DNA of 7,175 nt from Myxococcota bacterium (GTDB lineage Bacteria; Myxococcota_C; UBA6777), in assembly GCA_963169055.1 (NCBI GenBank), contig CAUJFU010000177.1, forward strand, positions 1 through 7,175, given 5' to 3'. The position numbers and the translations under genes are program-made. The notes under the pieces are model-generated. The model was not told where the DNA came from and did no database searches. It saw nothing but the letters and a program-made list of their open reading frames with translations. Positions 1 through 6,471 of this stretch are shown here, piece by piece (within the stretch, counting starts at the first letter, position 1; every line of letters starts with the position of its first letter).

Positions 1-1
1 T

Positions 2-250
2 GCCAAAGAGGCCCAACGGGCCGCCGAACAACGCGCTGCCAAGCAACGCAAGGCCAAAGAGGCTCAACAGACCGCCAAACGAGCACCTGTCATTACTATC
101 GATGTGGTGATCGGTCGGGTCCGAAACAACGAAGAGGCACAACGAAACTGCCCCGCTGCGTGCCAAAAAAGAGGACTCGTTTGGACCGGCCAATGGAGAG
201 TCAAAAACCTCTCTACCGGTTTGGTGTCCGTCTGCAACTGCCGCCGCTAG
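2..250 (+). CDS. C-terminal part of a protein with a mannan-binding lectin (MVL-like) domain; 5' end outside window
   Basis: The open frame enters from the left edge and ends at TAG 248-250, leaving 82 residues. Residues 1-28 or so are an Ala/Lys/Gln/Arg-rich, probably helical stretch with an internal duplication (AKEAQ at residues 1-5 and again at 18-22; DNA copies near 2-19 and 53-70). The last 50 residues resemble the mannan-binding MVL family (Pfam MVL, named after the Microcystis viridis lectin). The visible cues are VVIGRVRNNEEAQ, then CPAAC, then WTGQW, then SVCNC at the end. The WTGQW core and the closing SV-C-x-C are the strongest cues, and the cysteines CPAAC/CNC could form disulfides. 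Family members bind high-mannose glycans; that this protein does so is inferred. Secretion cannot be judged because the N-terminus is missing. The gene converges on the methyltransferase gene with only 26 bp between the stops, and no clear terminator hairpin is seen there. Confidence 0.75.
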   Translation, partial: AKEAQRAAEQRAAKQRKAKEAQQTAKRAPVITIDVVIGRVRNNEEAQRNCPAACQKRGLVWTGQWRVKNLSTGLVSVCNCRR

Positions 251-276
251 ATTTGTTTATTCGACGGCCTTGAGTC

Positions 277-2034
277 TTACGGAGAGTGAGGCCCAAGGTC
301 GTCTGCTGTGGGCTCTCTTGGATCGTCTGTGATGTCGTTTGTGGGTTCGTTTTGGAGCATCCAACTTTTGGGGAATTGGCTTTCGAGGGTTCCCCCAGAG
401 GCATCGCCGCGAAAGACGCCAAGGCCAAGGATGATCCCACGACAGCGCAAGATCACATAGCCGTGGTGATGGGTTTGTTCGAGGTGTTGGGGGCCGAGGG
501 AGAGCGGGGTACGTCGGATGTATGCGTGTGCTTCTTCGGGGGTGAGGTCGATGGTGTGCTGGGTGGCAAAACGGCCAAAGATCAGAACAGCGTTGGTGGT
601 AATCTTGGGTTGTGCAGAATCGCAGCGCATAAAGGGAACACCGATGATCTCGGGCTTGGGGCGCACAGGCGGAAGATGATCGCGGCAAGTGATAGCGATG
701 ACCTTGTTGCTGGTTTGAAGAAGCCGCATCTGCGAAAAGATCGAAGGGTGGATGCCAAACCTTTGTTCTAAAAGTGCCAAGTATGGGCTTGGATCGGACA
801 GCGTGATGGCCTCAAGGTGTGCTTGAGCCTGAGCTTGAGCCTGTGCTTGGGCCTGTGCTTGCCCTTGCGCAAAAAGGGCTTGAGAGGGGGCTTGTGGGGT
901 GTTGTCTTGGGAGGAGGTTTGCGTGGGCGGGGCTTGTTCTTGAGAAAAGGCTTGCGAGGCGTTGTCTGGGGGGGGAGCTTGGGGGGTGTTGTCTTGGGAT
1001 GGGGCTTGGCTGAAAGAGAAGAAAGCGGGGTTGGATGGTGAAGTGGCGGTCGTTTCTTCGTCTTCGATGGGGAGGATTTTTTCGAGGACACAAACGAAAA
1101 AGCCGCCTGTATCGTTGAGATGAGGATAGAGGCGAGCGGCGTGTTGGAGGCGAGAGTCGAAGCGTTGGTTTTTCCATTCGGAAAGGCCGGGTGCTGTAGT
1201 GAGATGTGGGATACGGATCGGGACGACGCGCAAGGTGTCGGGGGGATATTGTTGGAGGACGTGATCGATCACGCATTCGTTTTCTTCGGGGGCGTAGGTG
1301 CAGGTGGAGTACACGATGCGTCCGCCCGGTTTGCACAAGAGGACGGCTTTTCGCAAGATGGCGCGTTGGAGGCCGCCGAGTTGATCGTACGGGAGGTTGC
1401 AAAGTTTTCTGAGGATGCCGGGGTTTTTGCGTGAAGTACCTTCGCAAGAACAAGGAACATCGACCATGACGCGATCAAAGGGGCCGCTGCGTTTGGGGAG
1501 ATTGCCGGCATCATCGCAAAGCAGGGTAGTGTTGTAGACGCCTAATCGTTCGAGAACACGACGCATCGCTTTGATACGACCGAGACTTCGGTCATTTGCG
1601 ATCAGTGTTCCTGTATTTTGCATCTGTACCGCAATCTGGGCGGTTTTGTTGCCGGGGGCGGCGCACATATCGATGACACGTTCGTGAGGTTGGGCATCCA
1701 ACAAAAAGCCTGAGAGCATCGAGACTTCTTCTTGGACGTGGTATAGGCCCGCTTGGTAGGCGATCGTGCTACCTGTGCGTTCTTCGGGGGTTTGCCAGAA
1801 AAAAGCATCGGGATACCAAGACACAGGAGAAAGAGCGATCCCTTCGGTGTGAAGGTGTTCTTGGAGTTCTTGGGAGGAAGTGCGCAGCGTGTTGGTCCAG
1901 ACCGTGAAGGGGAGAGGTCGGCGCAAGGAATCGAGAAAGGCCTCCCAGTCCTCAATGATCGGGCGATAACGATCGAAGGTTTGAAGGTCTTGGGGATCGA
2001 TTTGGATCGGGCGATTGAAAAAGTAGCGTGTCAT
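277..2034 (-). CDS. RsmF/NSUN-type SAM-dependent RNA cytosine-5 methyltransferase with an atypical low-complexity linker
   Basis: 585 aa; transfers methyl from SAM to C5 of cytosine in RNA (rRNA or tRNA; the substrate cannot be told from sequence). Residues 1-100 match the RsmF N-terminal domain. The SAM-binding loop is DMCAAPGNKTAQ (122-133). Motif IV is DVPCSCEGT (192-200, Cys195) and motif VI is YSTCTYAPEENE (242-253, Cys245); these two cysteines are the family's release and nucleophile residues. Residues 410-560 resemble the PUA-like RNA-binding domain of RsmF, ending in a recognisable LGLGVFRGD...LESQFPKSW segment. Between catalytic and PUA parts lies a Gln/Ala/Pro/Ser-rich linker of about 80 residues (326-407), which makes the protein about 100 residues longer than E. 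coli RsmF. The ATG at 2034 is preceded by AAGGA about 5 nt upstream. It is the last gene of a three-gene minus-strand run, 91 bp after the Cys-rich gene. The RsmF assignment rather than RsmB rests on the C-terminal PUA-like domain; the orthology is likely but unproven. Confidence 0.9.
   Translation of the reverse strand: MTRYFFNRPIQIDPQDLQTFDRYRPIIEDWEAFLDSLRRPLPFTVWTNTLRTSSQELQEHLHTEGIALSPVSWYPDAFFWQTPEERTGSTIAYQAGLYHVQEEVSMLSGFLLDAQPHERVIDMCAAPGNKTAQIAVQMQNTGTLIANDRSLGRIKAMRRVLERLGVYNTTLLCDDAGNLPKRSGPFDRVMVDVPCSCEGTSRKNPGILRKLCNLPYDQLGGLQRAILRKAVLLCKPGGRIVYSTCTYAPEENECVIDHVLQQYPPDTLRVVPIRIPHLTTAPGLSEWKNQRFDSRLQHAARLYPHLNDTGGFFVCVLEKILPIEDEETTATSPSNPAFFSFSQAPSQDNTPQAPPPDNASQAFSQEQAPPTQTSSQDNTPQAPSQALFAQGQAQAQAQAQAQAQAHLEAITLSDPSPYLALLEQRFGIHPSIFSQMRLLQTSNKVIAITCRDHLPPVRPKPEIIGVPFMRCDSAQPKITTNAVLIFGRFATQHTIDLTPEEAHAYIRRTPLSLGPQHLEQTHHHGYVILRCRGIILGLGVFRGDASGGTLESQFPKSWMLQNEPTNDITDDPREPTADDLGPHSP
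814..1059. repeat. Low-complexity, repeat-built linker inside the RNA methyltransferase gene
   Basis: This stretch encodes linker residues 326-407, rich in Gln, Ala, Pro, Ser, Asn and Asp. It is built from two kinds of repeat. A 15-bp DNA word, ggtgttgtcttggga, occurs at 898-912 and again at 985-999, 87 bp apart, and encodes two copies of SQDNTPQAP. The 3' part is a hexanucleotide array at 821-862. All repeat periods are multiples of three, so the frame is kept. The flanking catalytic and PUA-like domains look intact, which argues for a tolerated flexible linker rather than a broken gene. Confidence 0.85.
821..862. repeat. Seven-copy hexanucleotide array encoding (Gln-Ala)n
   Basis: On the plus strand seven hexamers of the form GCYTGN run in a row: gcttga, gcctga, gcttga, gcctgt, gcttgg, gcctgt, gcttgc. 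Alternation of gctt and gcct gives a 12-bp higher-order period. On the coding (minus) strand this is an uninterrupted Gln-Ala dipeptide run within the methyltransferase linker. Short in-frame arrays like this can change copy number by replication slippage; such variation is inferred, not seen. Confidence 0.9.
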
Positions 2035-2125
2035 AAACGTCCTTGGGATGGGGATCGGGGTTGTCGATGGTTTCTTCGGGAGGGCAGGGCAGCGGAGGCT
2101 GTTGGAAGAAGTCGAAAGGCTTGGT

Positions 2126-3340
2126 TTATCGGGCTGATGGCGGCATGTTGGAGCGTCGACGGCGGAATAGCAGCCACAGTCCGATCAGGCCGAGACCAAG
2201 GCCCAAGGGCAGCGGATCGGCGCTCTGACAATGGCAGGAGCCTTGATCGATCGAGACGTCCGTTCCATTGGGGCGTTCTGTTGAAGTCTCGGGGGTCAGT
2301 CCGTCGCTCGAATCGGTGGTTGCTTGATCTGCGAGGGGTTCGGGGGTCGGTTCGGTGGTTGCTTGATCTGTGACGGGTTCGGTGGTGACTTCGGAGCTTG
2401 CGGCTTCTGATGTGGCTTCTTTGATGGTTTCGTCGGTGGGTTCGGATGGGGGTTCGGTGGTCGAAGCAACGGCACAGCGGCCTTGGACGCAGTGGGTGTC
2501 TTCGATGCAGTCTGCGTCTGTTGTGCAGGTGGTTTGGTCTCCCGCTTGGCAAAGACCTCGCTGGAATGGGCCTTGGATCAGGATGCACTGTTTTTTGTTG
2601 TCGCAGTCGGCGTCTTTTTCGCAGAAACAGTAGTTTCCCGTTCGTCCGATAAAGTCGCAGCTTCCGAGACCTTTGCAGGAGGTGGTGTCGGGGTTGGGGA
2701 AGCGGCAAGATTTGTAGCAGAGGGCGGGTACATCGGAGGCGGACTTTCGGCACTCGGAATCCGCCTCGCAAGGCAAAAACAGCGAACAGCGTTCACCGCT
2801 TTTTTGCGAACCAATATCGCGGAAACATCCGTATCTCGTGGCCTCAAAAGGCCGACAGCGAAAGCCCGCAGCGCAAGCGACGGGAGTGGCTTGGGGATCG
2901 CACAACGAAACACAGCGGGATGCCCCTTCGTCGCTGGCACAGGTAAGGTTTGCGGAACAAGGAGCTTTGGTGTCGCAAAGGTCGCCTTCTTGTCCGCCGT
3001 TAGAGCGGATGCAGCGGTTTTCTGTGCAGGTGTATCCCGTCGGACACTCCGAGGTTTGGTTGCACGTCATGTCGCAGTTCTTTTCAGGCAGGCAGTACTT
3101 CAAACCCGCTGCGAGTGTGGCGCAGCGAAAGCCCGAAAGACACGACCCCTCCGAAGAGCAGGTTTGAAGGCAGGTGCCCATGCCTGTTTTGCTGCCCCAA
3201 CAAAGCTGGCCTTGTCCGCAAGAGGTGCTTTGGGTACAAGGGCGGCACAAGAGCGGTAGCAGCGGCGGGATCGCGTGGGCGAAACTGGCCACCGAAACAC
3301 AGAGAAGAAACAAAACGCAAGCGACAAAGGTTCTGATCAT
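2126..3340 (-). CDS. Secreted Cys-rich repeat protein with Thr/Glu/Pro stalk and MYXO-CTERM-like C-terminal anchor
   Basis: 404 aa. Residues 1-23 are a signal peptide (hydrophobic core, likely cleavage after AHA). Residues 30-293 contain 38 cysteines in degenerate repeats of the type C-x(5)-C-x(3-8)-C-x(3-5)-C, often with D/E-x-C (TSEC, ADSEC, KDADC, TDADC). Residues 294-368 form a Thr/Glu/Pro/Ser/Ala stalk. The end has Cys369-His-Cys371, a hydrophobic helix (about 377-392) and Arg393-396. This order matches MYXO-CTERM sorting tails of Myxococcota, in which a Cys precedes the helix and a basic patch follows. A disulfide-bonded surface protein is inferred; its ligand is unknown. A longer frame extends upstream to 3559, but ATG 3340 fits far better because it opens directly on the signal peptide. 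That ATG overlaps the cytochrome stop as ATGA and is preceded by AAGGGG about 9 nt upstream, so translation is probably coupled to the cytochrome gene. Confidence 0.85.
   Translation of the reverse strand: MIRTFVACVLFLLCVSVASFAHAIPPLLPLLCRPCTQSTSCGQGQLCWGSKTGMGTCLQTCSSEGSCLSGFRCATLAAGLKYCLPEKNCDMTCNQTSECPTGYTCTENRCIRSNGGQEGDLCDTKAPCSANLTCASDEGASRCVSLCDPQATPVACAAGFRCRPFEATRYGCFRDIGSQKSGERCSLFLPCEADSECRKSASDVPALCYKSCRFPNPDTTSCKGLGSCDFIGRTGNYCFCEKDADCDNKKQCILIQGPFQRGLCQAGDQTTCTTDADCIEDTHCVQGRCAVASTTEPPSEPTDETIKEATSEAASSEVTTEPVTDQATTEPTPEPLADQATTDSSDGLTPETSTERPNGTDVSIDQGSCHCQSADPLPLGLGLGLIGLWLLFRRRRSNMPPSAR
2313..2390. repeat. 39-bp imperfect tandem duplication in the stalk region of the Cys-rich gene
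   Basis: The 19-bp word tcggtggttgcttgatctg starts at 2313 and again at 2352, with similar flanking bases, giving two imperfect 39-bp copies. In protein this repeats DQATT at a 13-residue spacing inside the Thr/Glu/Pro stalk. The period preserves the reading frame, consistent with stalk-length variation by duplication. Confidence 0.8.
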
Positions 3341-4623
3341 TTTTTTCGCCCCTTGGTTGGGTATGCAGAACGCCCGCTGGCGATACGAAGGCGGATCTCT
3401 GAGGGCGTCAAAAAGGTGTGGTGTTGGAACTCTGCGTAGTAGTAGGAAAACTCCCAATGAATCGAGGTTTGTGGTTTCGGAAGCTGCAATGTGATCCGCT
3501 TTTCCCCGATCTTCGAGGTTGTGGGAGCAGGGATGCGGTCGTCTTTCCAAACGTACCAACGCTGGTTTTTGACACGGAAGATCTTTTCAAATGTGAAGGA
3601 GGCGATCGCTTGGGTGTCGCCGACCTTTGCAAAGATCGAGAGGATCAAGCGTCGGAAAGGGTCGCCTGTGGGGATCGCATGGCCGACGCGACGGCTTTGG
3701 ACGATCACATCGACGGTTTGGGGATCGCGTAGGGCGACGTTGATCTGAAGGGATCGTTTTAAGCCCTTGGGATCGTGCGCACCGAGGAAGAAGTGGCTGC
3801 CCTTGTTCATGTGGCAGGAGTGGCAGGTTTTGCCTTGTGCTTTGGCCCACGATGTTTTCCACTCGATGTAGGTGTCTTGGAGCGGGACATCGGTCGGGCT
3901 TGTCGGTTTTGTTAAGGCCGTCACGAGGTTGAATTGGTGGCAACCCGCGCAGAAACGGGAGTTTTGGAGTCGGGGTTCGTGACGGATCGGATGATCTTTG
4001 AGAGCTTTGGCGGTGGGCGGTTTGGAGGCGAGGATCACGCCGTCGCGGATGTGGCATACGGCGCAATTGACACCTTCTTTGTGTAGCGGTTTTTGGGGCT
4101 TCTCGGACTTCGGAAGGACGGACGGGTGAGCGGACTGCACAGGCTTCGGAAGGACGGGCGGATGAGCGGACTGCGCAGACGTCGCCGAAGGCGAGCGGGC
4201 TGGATCATCGCGTAGCCACGAACGGATCTCGTTGAACTGCTCTGGAAGAGGGCTGTGGCAGTGAACACACCAGCGATAAGGACTGTGTTGAAGCGAGACT
4301 TGAAAGTGGCGGTTGGTGAAAGCGACGGCGTGACGGGATGTTTTCCACTGATCAAAGGTGGTTTGGTGGCAAGGCAGGCATTGAGAGGCAGAAAGCGGGT
4401 GACTCGAAGGAGAGGGACGCGGAAGGGGTCGGACGTTGCGCAACGGGCGCTGTCCTTGTTCAAAAAGCGGAGCCCTCGAAGTTTTTGTAGACGGGGCAGG
4501 CCGAGACGTCGGCGGGGCAGAAAAAGCCTGAGCCATGATCCATAGCCCGCAAACACCGAATCCAAGGGCAACATGACACAAGGTCTTTGCGTGACAAAAC
4601 CAAAACGTAAGGCGAGATTGCAT
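3337..4623 (-). CDS. Exported five-heme c-type cytochrome, cytochrome c554-like, with a C-terminal beta-rich domain
   Basis: 428 aa from the chosen ATG at 4623. Residues 2-36 look like a signal peptide (hydrophobic stretch HVALGFGVCGLWIMAQAFSA). Five CXXCH heme-attachment motifs follow: CLPCH (82-86), CVHCH (119-123), CAVCH (187-191), CAGCH (225-229) and CHSCH (267-271, followed by Met). The first has the downstream pattern W-x2-S-x-H-A-x-A typical of cytochrome c554-type proteins, where that His is a candidate distal heme ligand. Residues about 290-428 lack CXXCH, look beta-rich and carry GHAIPTG, a motif I associate with this kind of multiheme protein. Heme would be attached in the periplasm, so an electron-transfer role there or at the surface is expected; its redox partner is unknown. 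The frame also opens at GTG 4719 and ATG 4689, but 4623 puts the signal peptide at the N-terminus and has AGGA 10 nt upstream. Its stop overlaps the next gene's start. Confidence 0.88.
   Translation of the reverse strand: MQSRLTFWFCHAKTLCHVALGFGVCGLWIMAQAFSAPPTSRPAPSTKTSRAPLFEQGQRPLRNVRPLPRPSPSSHPLSASQCLPCHQTTFDQWKTSRHAVAFTNRHFQVSLQHSPYRWCVHCHSPLPEQFNEIRSWLRDDPARSPSATSAQSAHPPVLPKPVQSAHPSVLPKSEKPQKPLHKEGVNCAVCHIRDGVILASKPPTAKALKDHPIRHEPRLQNSRFCAGCHQFNLVTALTKPTSPTDVPLQDTYIEWKTSWAKAQGKTCHSCHMNKGSHFFLGAHDPKGLKRSLQINVALRDPQTVDVIVQSRRVGHAIPTGDPFRRLILSIFAKVGDTQAIASFTFEKIFRVKNQRWYVWKDDRIPAPTTSKIGEKRITLQLPKPQTSIHWEFSYYYAEFQHHTFLTPSEIRLRIASGRSAYPTKGRKK
4108..4179. repeat. 36-bp tandem duplication between heme motifs 2 and 3 of the cytochrome gene
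   Basis: Two adjacent 36-bp copies (4108-4143 and 4144-4179) differ at only a few bases. Both begin cttcggaaggacgg. They encode a 12-residue repeat, QSAHP-P/S-VLPK plus two residues, in the region between the second and third CXXCH. The insertion is in frame and proline-rich, so it probably forms a spacer loop. Confidence 0.9.
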
Positions 4624-4717
4624 CGTCGCAACATCCTGTCGATTCGAGGGGTGAACAAGGTTTTCGTGAGGTGAGCGAGGGGTGAGCATCGTGGGTGACG
4701 GAAAGCCTCGGGTTTTC

Positions 4718-4747
4718 ACTTTACGTTTTTGGTGTTAAAGAAGTCAA
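4718..4747 (-). promoter_or_regulatory. Candidate sigma70-type promoter for the cytochrome operon
   Basis: On the minus strand TTGACT (4742-4747) stands 18 bp upstream of TAAAGT (4718-4723). The -35 matches the consensus at five of six positions and the -10 at four of six. A start site near 4710 would give a leader of about 90 nt before ATG 4623 and would exclude the in-frame GTG at 4719 as a start. This is a weak match found by eye. Confidence 0.25.
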
Positions 4748-4832
4748 GCCGAGTCGCAGAGGGCAGATCAGAGGCCCAACGAAGCAGAGCAGAAGTTTGA
4801 TTTGAGACTACCTAGTACGAGATCCGCCCACC

Positions 4833-4910
4833 GTGTGATCGCAAAACGTAGGGGCAGTCCCCTGTGGCTGCCCAACCATAGGGCGTCTACGCACTATCCT
4901 TCGATCACAC
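4833..4910. repeat. 78-bp inner palindromic block with competing hairpins
   Basis: Perfect 9-bp terminal inverted repeats (4833-4841 and 4902-4910) enclose CGTAG (4847-4851) with CTACG (4887-4891). Within that lie three mutually exclusive small stems: GGGCAG/CTGCCC (4852-4857 with 4868-4873), AGGGG/CCCCT (4850-4854 with 4859-4863) and GCCC/GGGC (4870-4873 with 4881-4884). The internal wording (aggggcagtcccctgtggct) resembles intergenic palindromes dispersed in many bacterial genomes; this resemblance is from memory and not checked. Confidence 0.6.
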
Positions 4911-4940
4911 ATCTTGCGGATATCGTAATAATCCAAGAAG

Positions 4941-4960
4941 CCACGGGATTCATCCCGTGG
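4941..4960. repeat. Perfect 9-bp-arm hairpin just upstream of the oxygenase ribosome-binding site
   Basis: CCACGGGAT and ATCCCGTGG are exact reverse complements separated by two bases, so seven GC-rich pairs with a six-base loop would form in RNA or a cruciform in DNA. No T-tract follows, so it does not read as an intrinsic terminator. It ends 14 bases before the AAGGAG at 4975-4980. Confidence 0.75.
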
Positions 4961-4985
4961 AGTCTCACAAAGCGAAGGAGAGCGG

Positions 4986-6464
4986 ATGAGCAAACAGAAG
5001 CGACAAGAAGCATGGAATGCGTGTATGGGTGTGTCATGGGATTCGTTGGACGAGGAGATACCGTCGTCGTCGATAGGGGGAACGATCCCAAAGTCGTTGC
5101 GTGGGGGGCGTTTGCTATCGAACGGGCCGGGCTGGACGAAGATTGGTGGGCGGACAGCGCATCCCTTTGATGGACATGGTTATATCCGTTCATTTTTTTT
5201 CGATGAGAAGGGCAGTTGTCATCTGCGGGGCCGTTTTGTGGAGACGCCATCGTACAAACGCGAGCGAGCGGCTGGAACGTTGGTGGTGCGGGGGCTTGCG
5301 ACGAATCCAAGCGCACAATTTTGGAAGAACATCAAGGCAGGCGGGGAGCCACGCCACGTTGCAAACACAACCATCGTGCGCTGGAAAGACAAGCTGCTTG
5401 CGGGTTGGGAGGGTGGTGCGCCGTATGCGTTGGATGCAGCAACTCTTGCGACGCAGGGCGAGGAACATTTTGGGGGGGCGTTGGCGGGACAGGCGACGCT
5501 GGCGCATCTGCGCCACGATGCAGCGGCAGATCGGTTGGTGGCGTGCAGCCCCAAGATGGGCCGTCACACGGGCTTTACTTTTCGTGAGATCAACGCTGAG
5601 GGAAAAGCTGTGGTGGAGCGCACCGCGCAGCTTTCGGGGATGGTTTTTGCCCATGACTTCGCGATTACGCCCAATTGGTACATCTTGGGTGGCAATCCGC
5701 TGCGCTTGAAGGTCGGGGAGTTTTTGAAATCTTACATGGGATTTTCGACGCTATTTCAGGCGATCGCGACGGATGCGAGCCAAGGTGGGGCGTTGTATTT
5801 GATCTCGCGTCTTCGTGATGGAGAGGTGAAAAAGGTCGATTTGCCGCAGGGTGCGTGGGTCATTCATTTTGGGAACGCCTTTGAGCGGGGGGAAGAGGTG
5901 ATCGTCGATGCGTGTGCTTTTCAGCGCTTCGACTTTGGGGGGGAATTTGGCTACACGGGGCCGGATACATCGTTCGATCCGACGCTTCCCGATCAGCGGG
6001 AGCCACAGCGTTTATACCGTCTCTCTTTGCCGCTCGATGGTCGTCCTGCGCGTTGTGAACAATACACTGCGTACGGGATCGACTTCCCACGCTTTCATCC
6101 CGACCACGAAGGCCGTGAGACTCCCGCTCTCTACGGCGCAACACGCAGCGATACGCGCCACAGCGATCCCTTTGACTCGGTGATCCGTGTGGATCTTTGT
6201 GATCCTGAACGGCCTGCGGCTTTGTGGAGCGCGCCTGAGGATGTCTTTGTCGGGGAGCCGATCTTTGTTCCCGATGTACAGGGCGATGGCGCGCAAGGTC
6301 ACGTCCTTGTGTTGGCTTCGTGGGGCCTCGCGAGAAAGAGCGAGCTTTTGATCTTTGATGCGTTGCGCCTCGGGGCTGGTCCTGTGGCGACGATCCCTTT
6401 GCCGCTGCTTCCGATCGCCTTCCACGGTGCGTGGGATCCTCCAAAGACGGACGGGAGAAAGTGA
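4986..6464 (+). CDS. Carotenoid cleavage oxygenase family protein (RPE65/ACO superfamily, non-heme iron)
   Basis: 492 aa, normal length for the family. These enzymes use Fe(II) and O2 to split a double bond in carotenoids, apocarotenoids or stilbenes; the substrate cannot be deduced. The four iron-binding histidines are visible as H174 (TLAHLRHD), H223 (FAHDFAITP), H294 (VIHFGNAFE) and H480 (AFHGAW). Second-shell acids align as E142 (GWEGGAPY), D366 (IDFPRF) and E424 (GEPIFVPD); the middle one is Glu in the well-studied members (E417 of RPE65), so Asp is a departure. The N-terminal SNGPGW...HPFDGHGYIRSF segment is also typical. No signal peptide is seen, so it is probably cytoplasmic or membrane-associated. 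The start ATG has AAGGAG at a 5-nt spacing. It stands alone, divergent from the cytochrome operon, with a palindromic element immediately upstream and a 42-bp tandem array beginning 7 bp after the stop. No carotenoid-biosynthesis gene is present here. Confidence 0.92.
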   Translation: MSKQKRQEAWNACMGVSWDSLDEEIPSSSIGGTIPKSLRGGRLLSNGPGWTKIGGRTAHPFDGHGYIRSFFFDEKGSCHLRGRFVETPSYKRERAAGTLVVRGLATNPSAQFWKNIKAGGEPRHVANTTIVRWKDKLLAGWEGGAPYALDAATLATQGEEHFGGALAGQATLAHLRHDAAADRLVACSPKMGRHTGFTFREINAEGKAVVERTAQLSGMVFAHDFAITPNWYILGGNPLRLKVGEFLKSYMGFSTLFQAIATDASQGGALYLISRLRDGEVKKVDLPQGAWVIHFGNAFERGEEVIVDACAFQRFDFGGEFGYTGPDTSFDPTLPDQREPQRLYRLSLPLDGRPARCEQYTAYGIDFPRFHPDHEGRETPALYGATRSDTRHSDPFDSVIRVDLCDPERPAALWSAPEDVFVGEPIFVPDVQGDGAQGHVLVLASWGLARKSELLIFDALRLGAGPVATIPLPLLPIAFHGAWDPPKTDGRK

Positions 6465-6471
6465 CGGAGTT

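Larger units (their letters stand above)
4803..4967. repeat. Compact nested inverted-repeat element (REP/MITE-like or structured leader) upstream of the oxygenase
   Basis: Four inverted repeats sit inside or around 165 bp. The outer pair is TGAGACT (4803-4809) with AGTCTCA (4961-4967). Inside are GTGTGATCG (4833-4841) with CGATCACAC (4902-4910), a bulged hairpin TCTT-GC-GGAT with ATCCAAGA (4912-4938), and a perfect 9-bp hairpin CCACGGGAT with ATCCCGTGG (4941-4960). The inner elements follow each other with 0-2 nt gaps, and the outer pair closes directly after the last hairpin. The 78-bp inner part also holds CGTAG/CTACG and GGGCAG/CTGCCC. The style resembles dispersed palindromic repeats; a cis-acting RNA fold is the alternative. 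Apart from this element and the weak minus-strand promoter candidate, nothing else is seen in 4624-4985. Confidence 0.6.

Noticed and set aside
1753-2373. 206-aa plus-strand frame
   Set aside because: It is antisense to the methyltransferase N-terminal domain and the stalk of the Cys-rich gene and shows no domain.
2483-3259. 258-aa plus-strand frame
   Set aside because: It is antisense to the Cys-rich gene, whose signal peptide, Cys periodicity and C-terminal tail are clear; the plus frame has biased, featureless composition.
3341-3559. N-terminal extension of the Cys-rich protein by 73 residues
   Set aside because: The extra residues are antisense-like in composition, overlap the cytochrome coding region and precede an obvious signal peptide.
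4624-4719. N-terminal extension of the cytochrome to GTG 4719 or ATG 4689
   Set aside because: It would bury the signal peptide 20-30 residues inside; no ribosome-binding site precedes 4689, and a promoter candidate overlaps 4719.
4941-4960. Hairpin as an intrinsic terminator
   Set aside because: No T-tract follows on the plus strand, and on the minus strand there is no neighbouring gene end that it would serve.
3602-5767. GCGATCGC octamers (3602-3609 and 5760-5767) as a cyanobacterial HIP1 signal
   Set aside because: Only two copies were noticed and both fall in coding sequence rich in GATCG from codon use; this is too few to suggest HIP1 enrichment.
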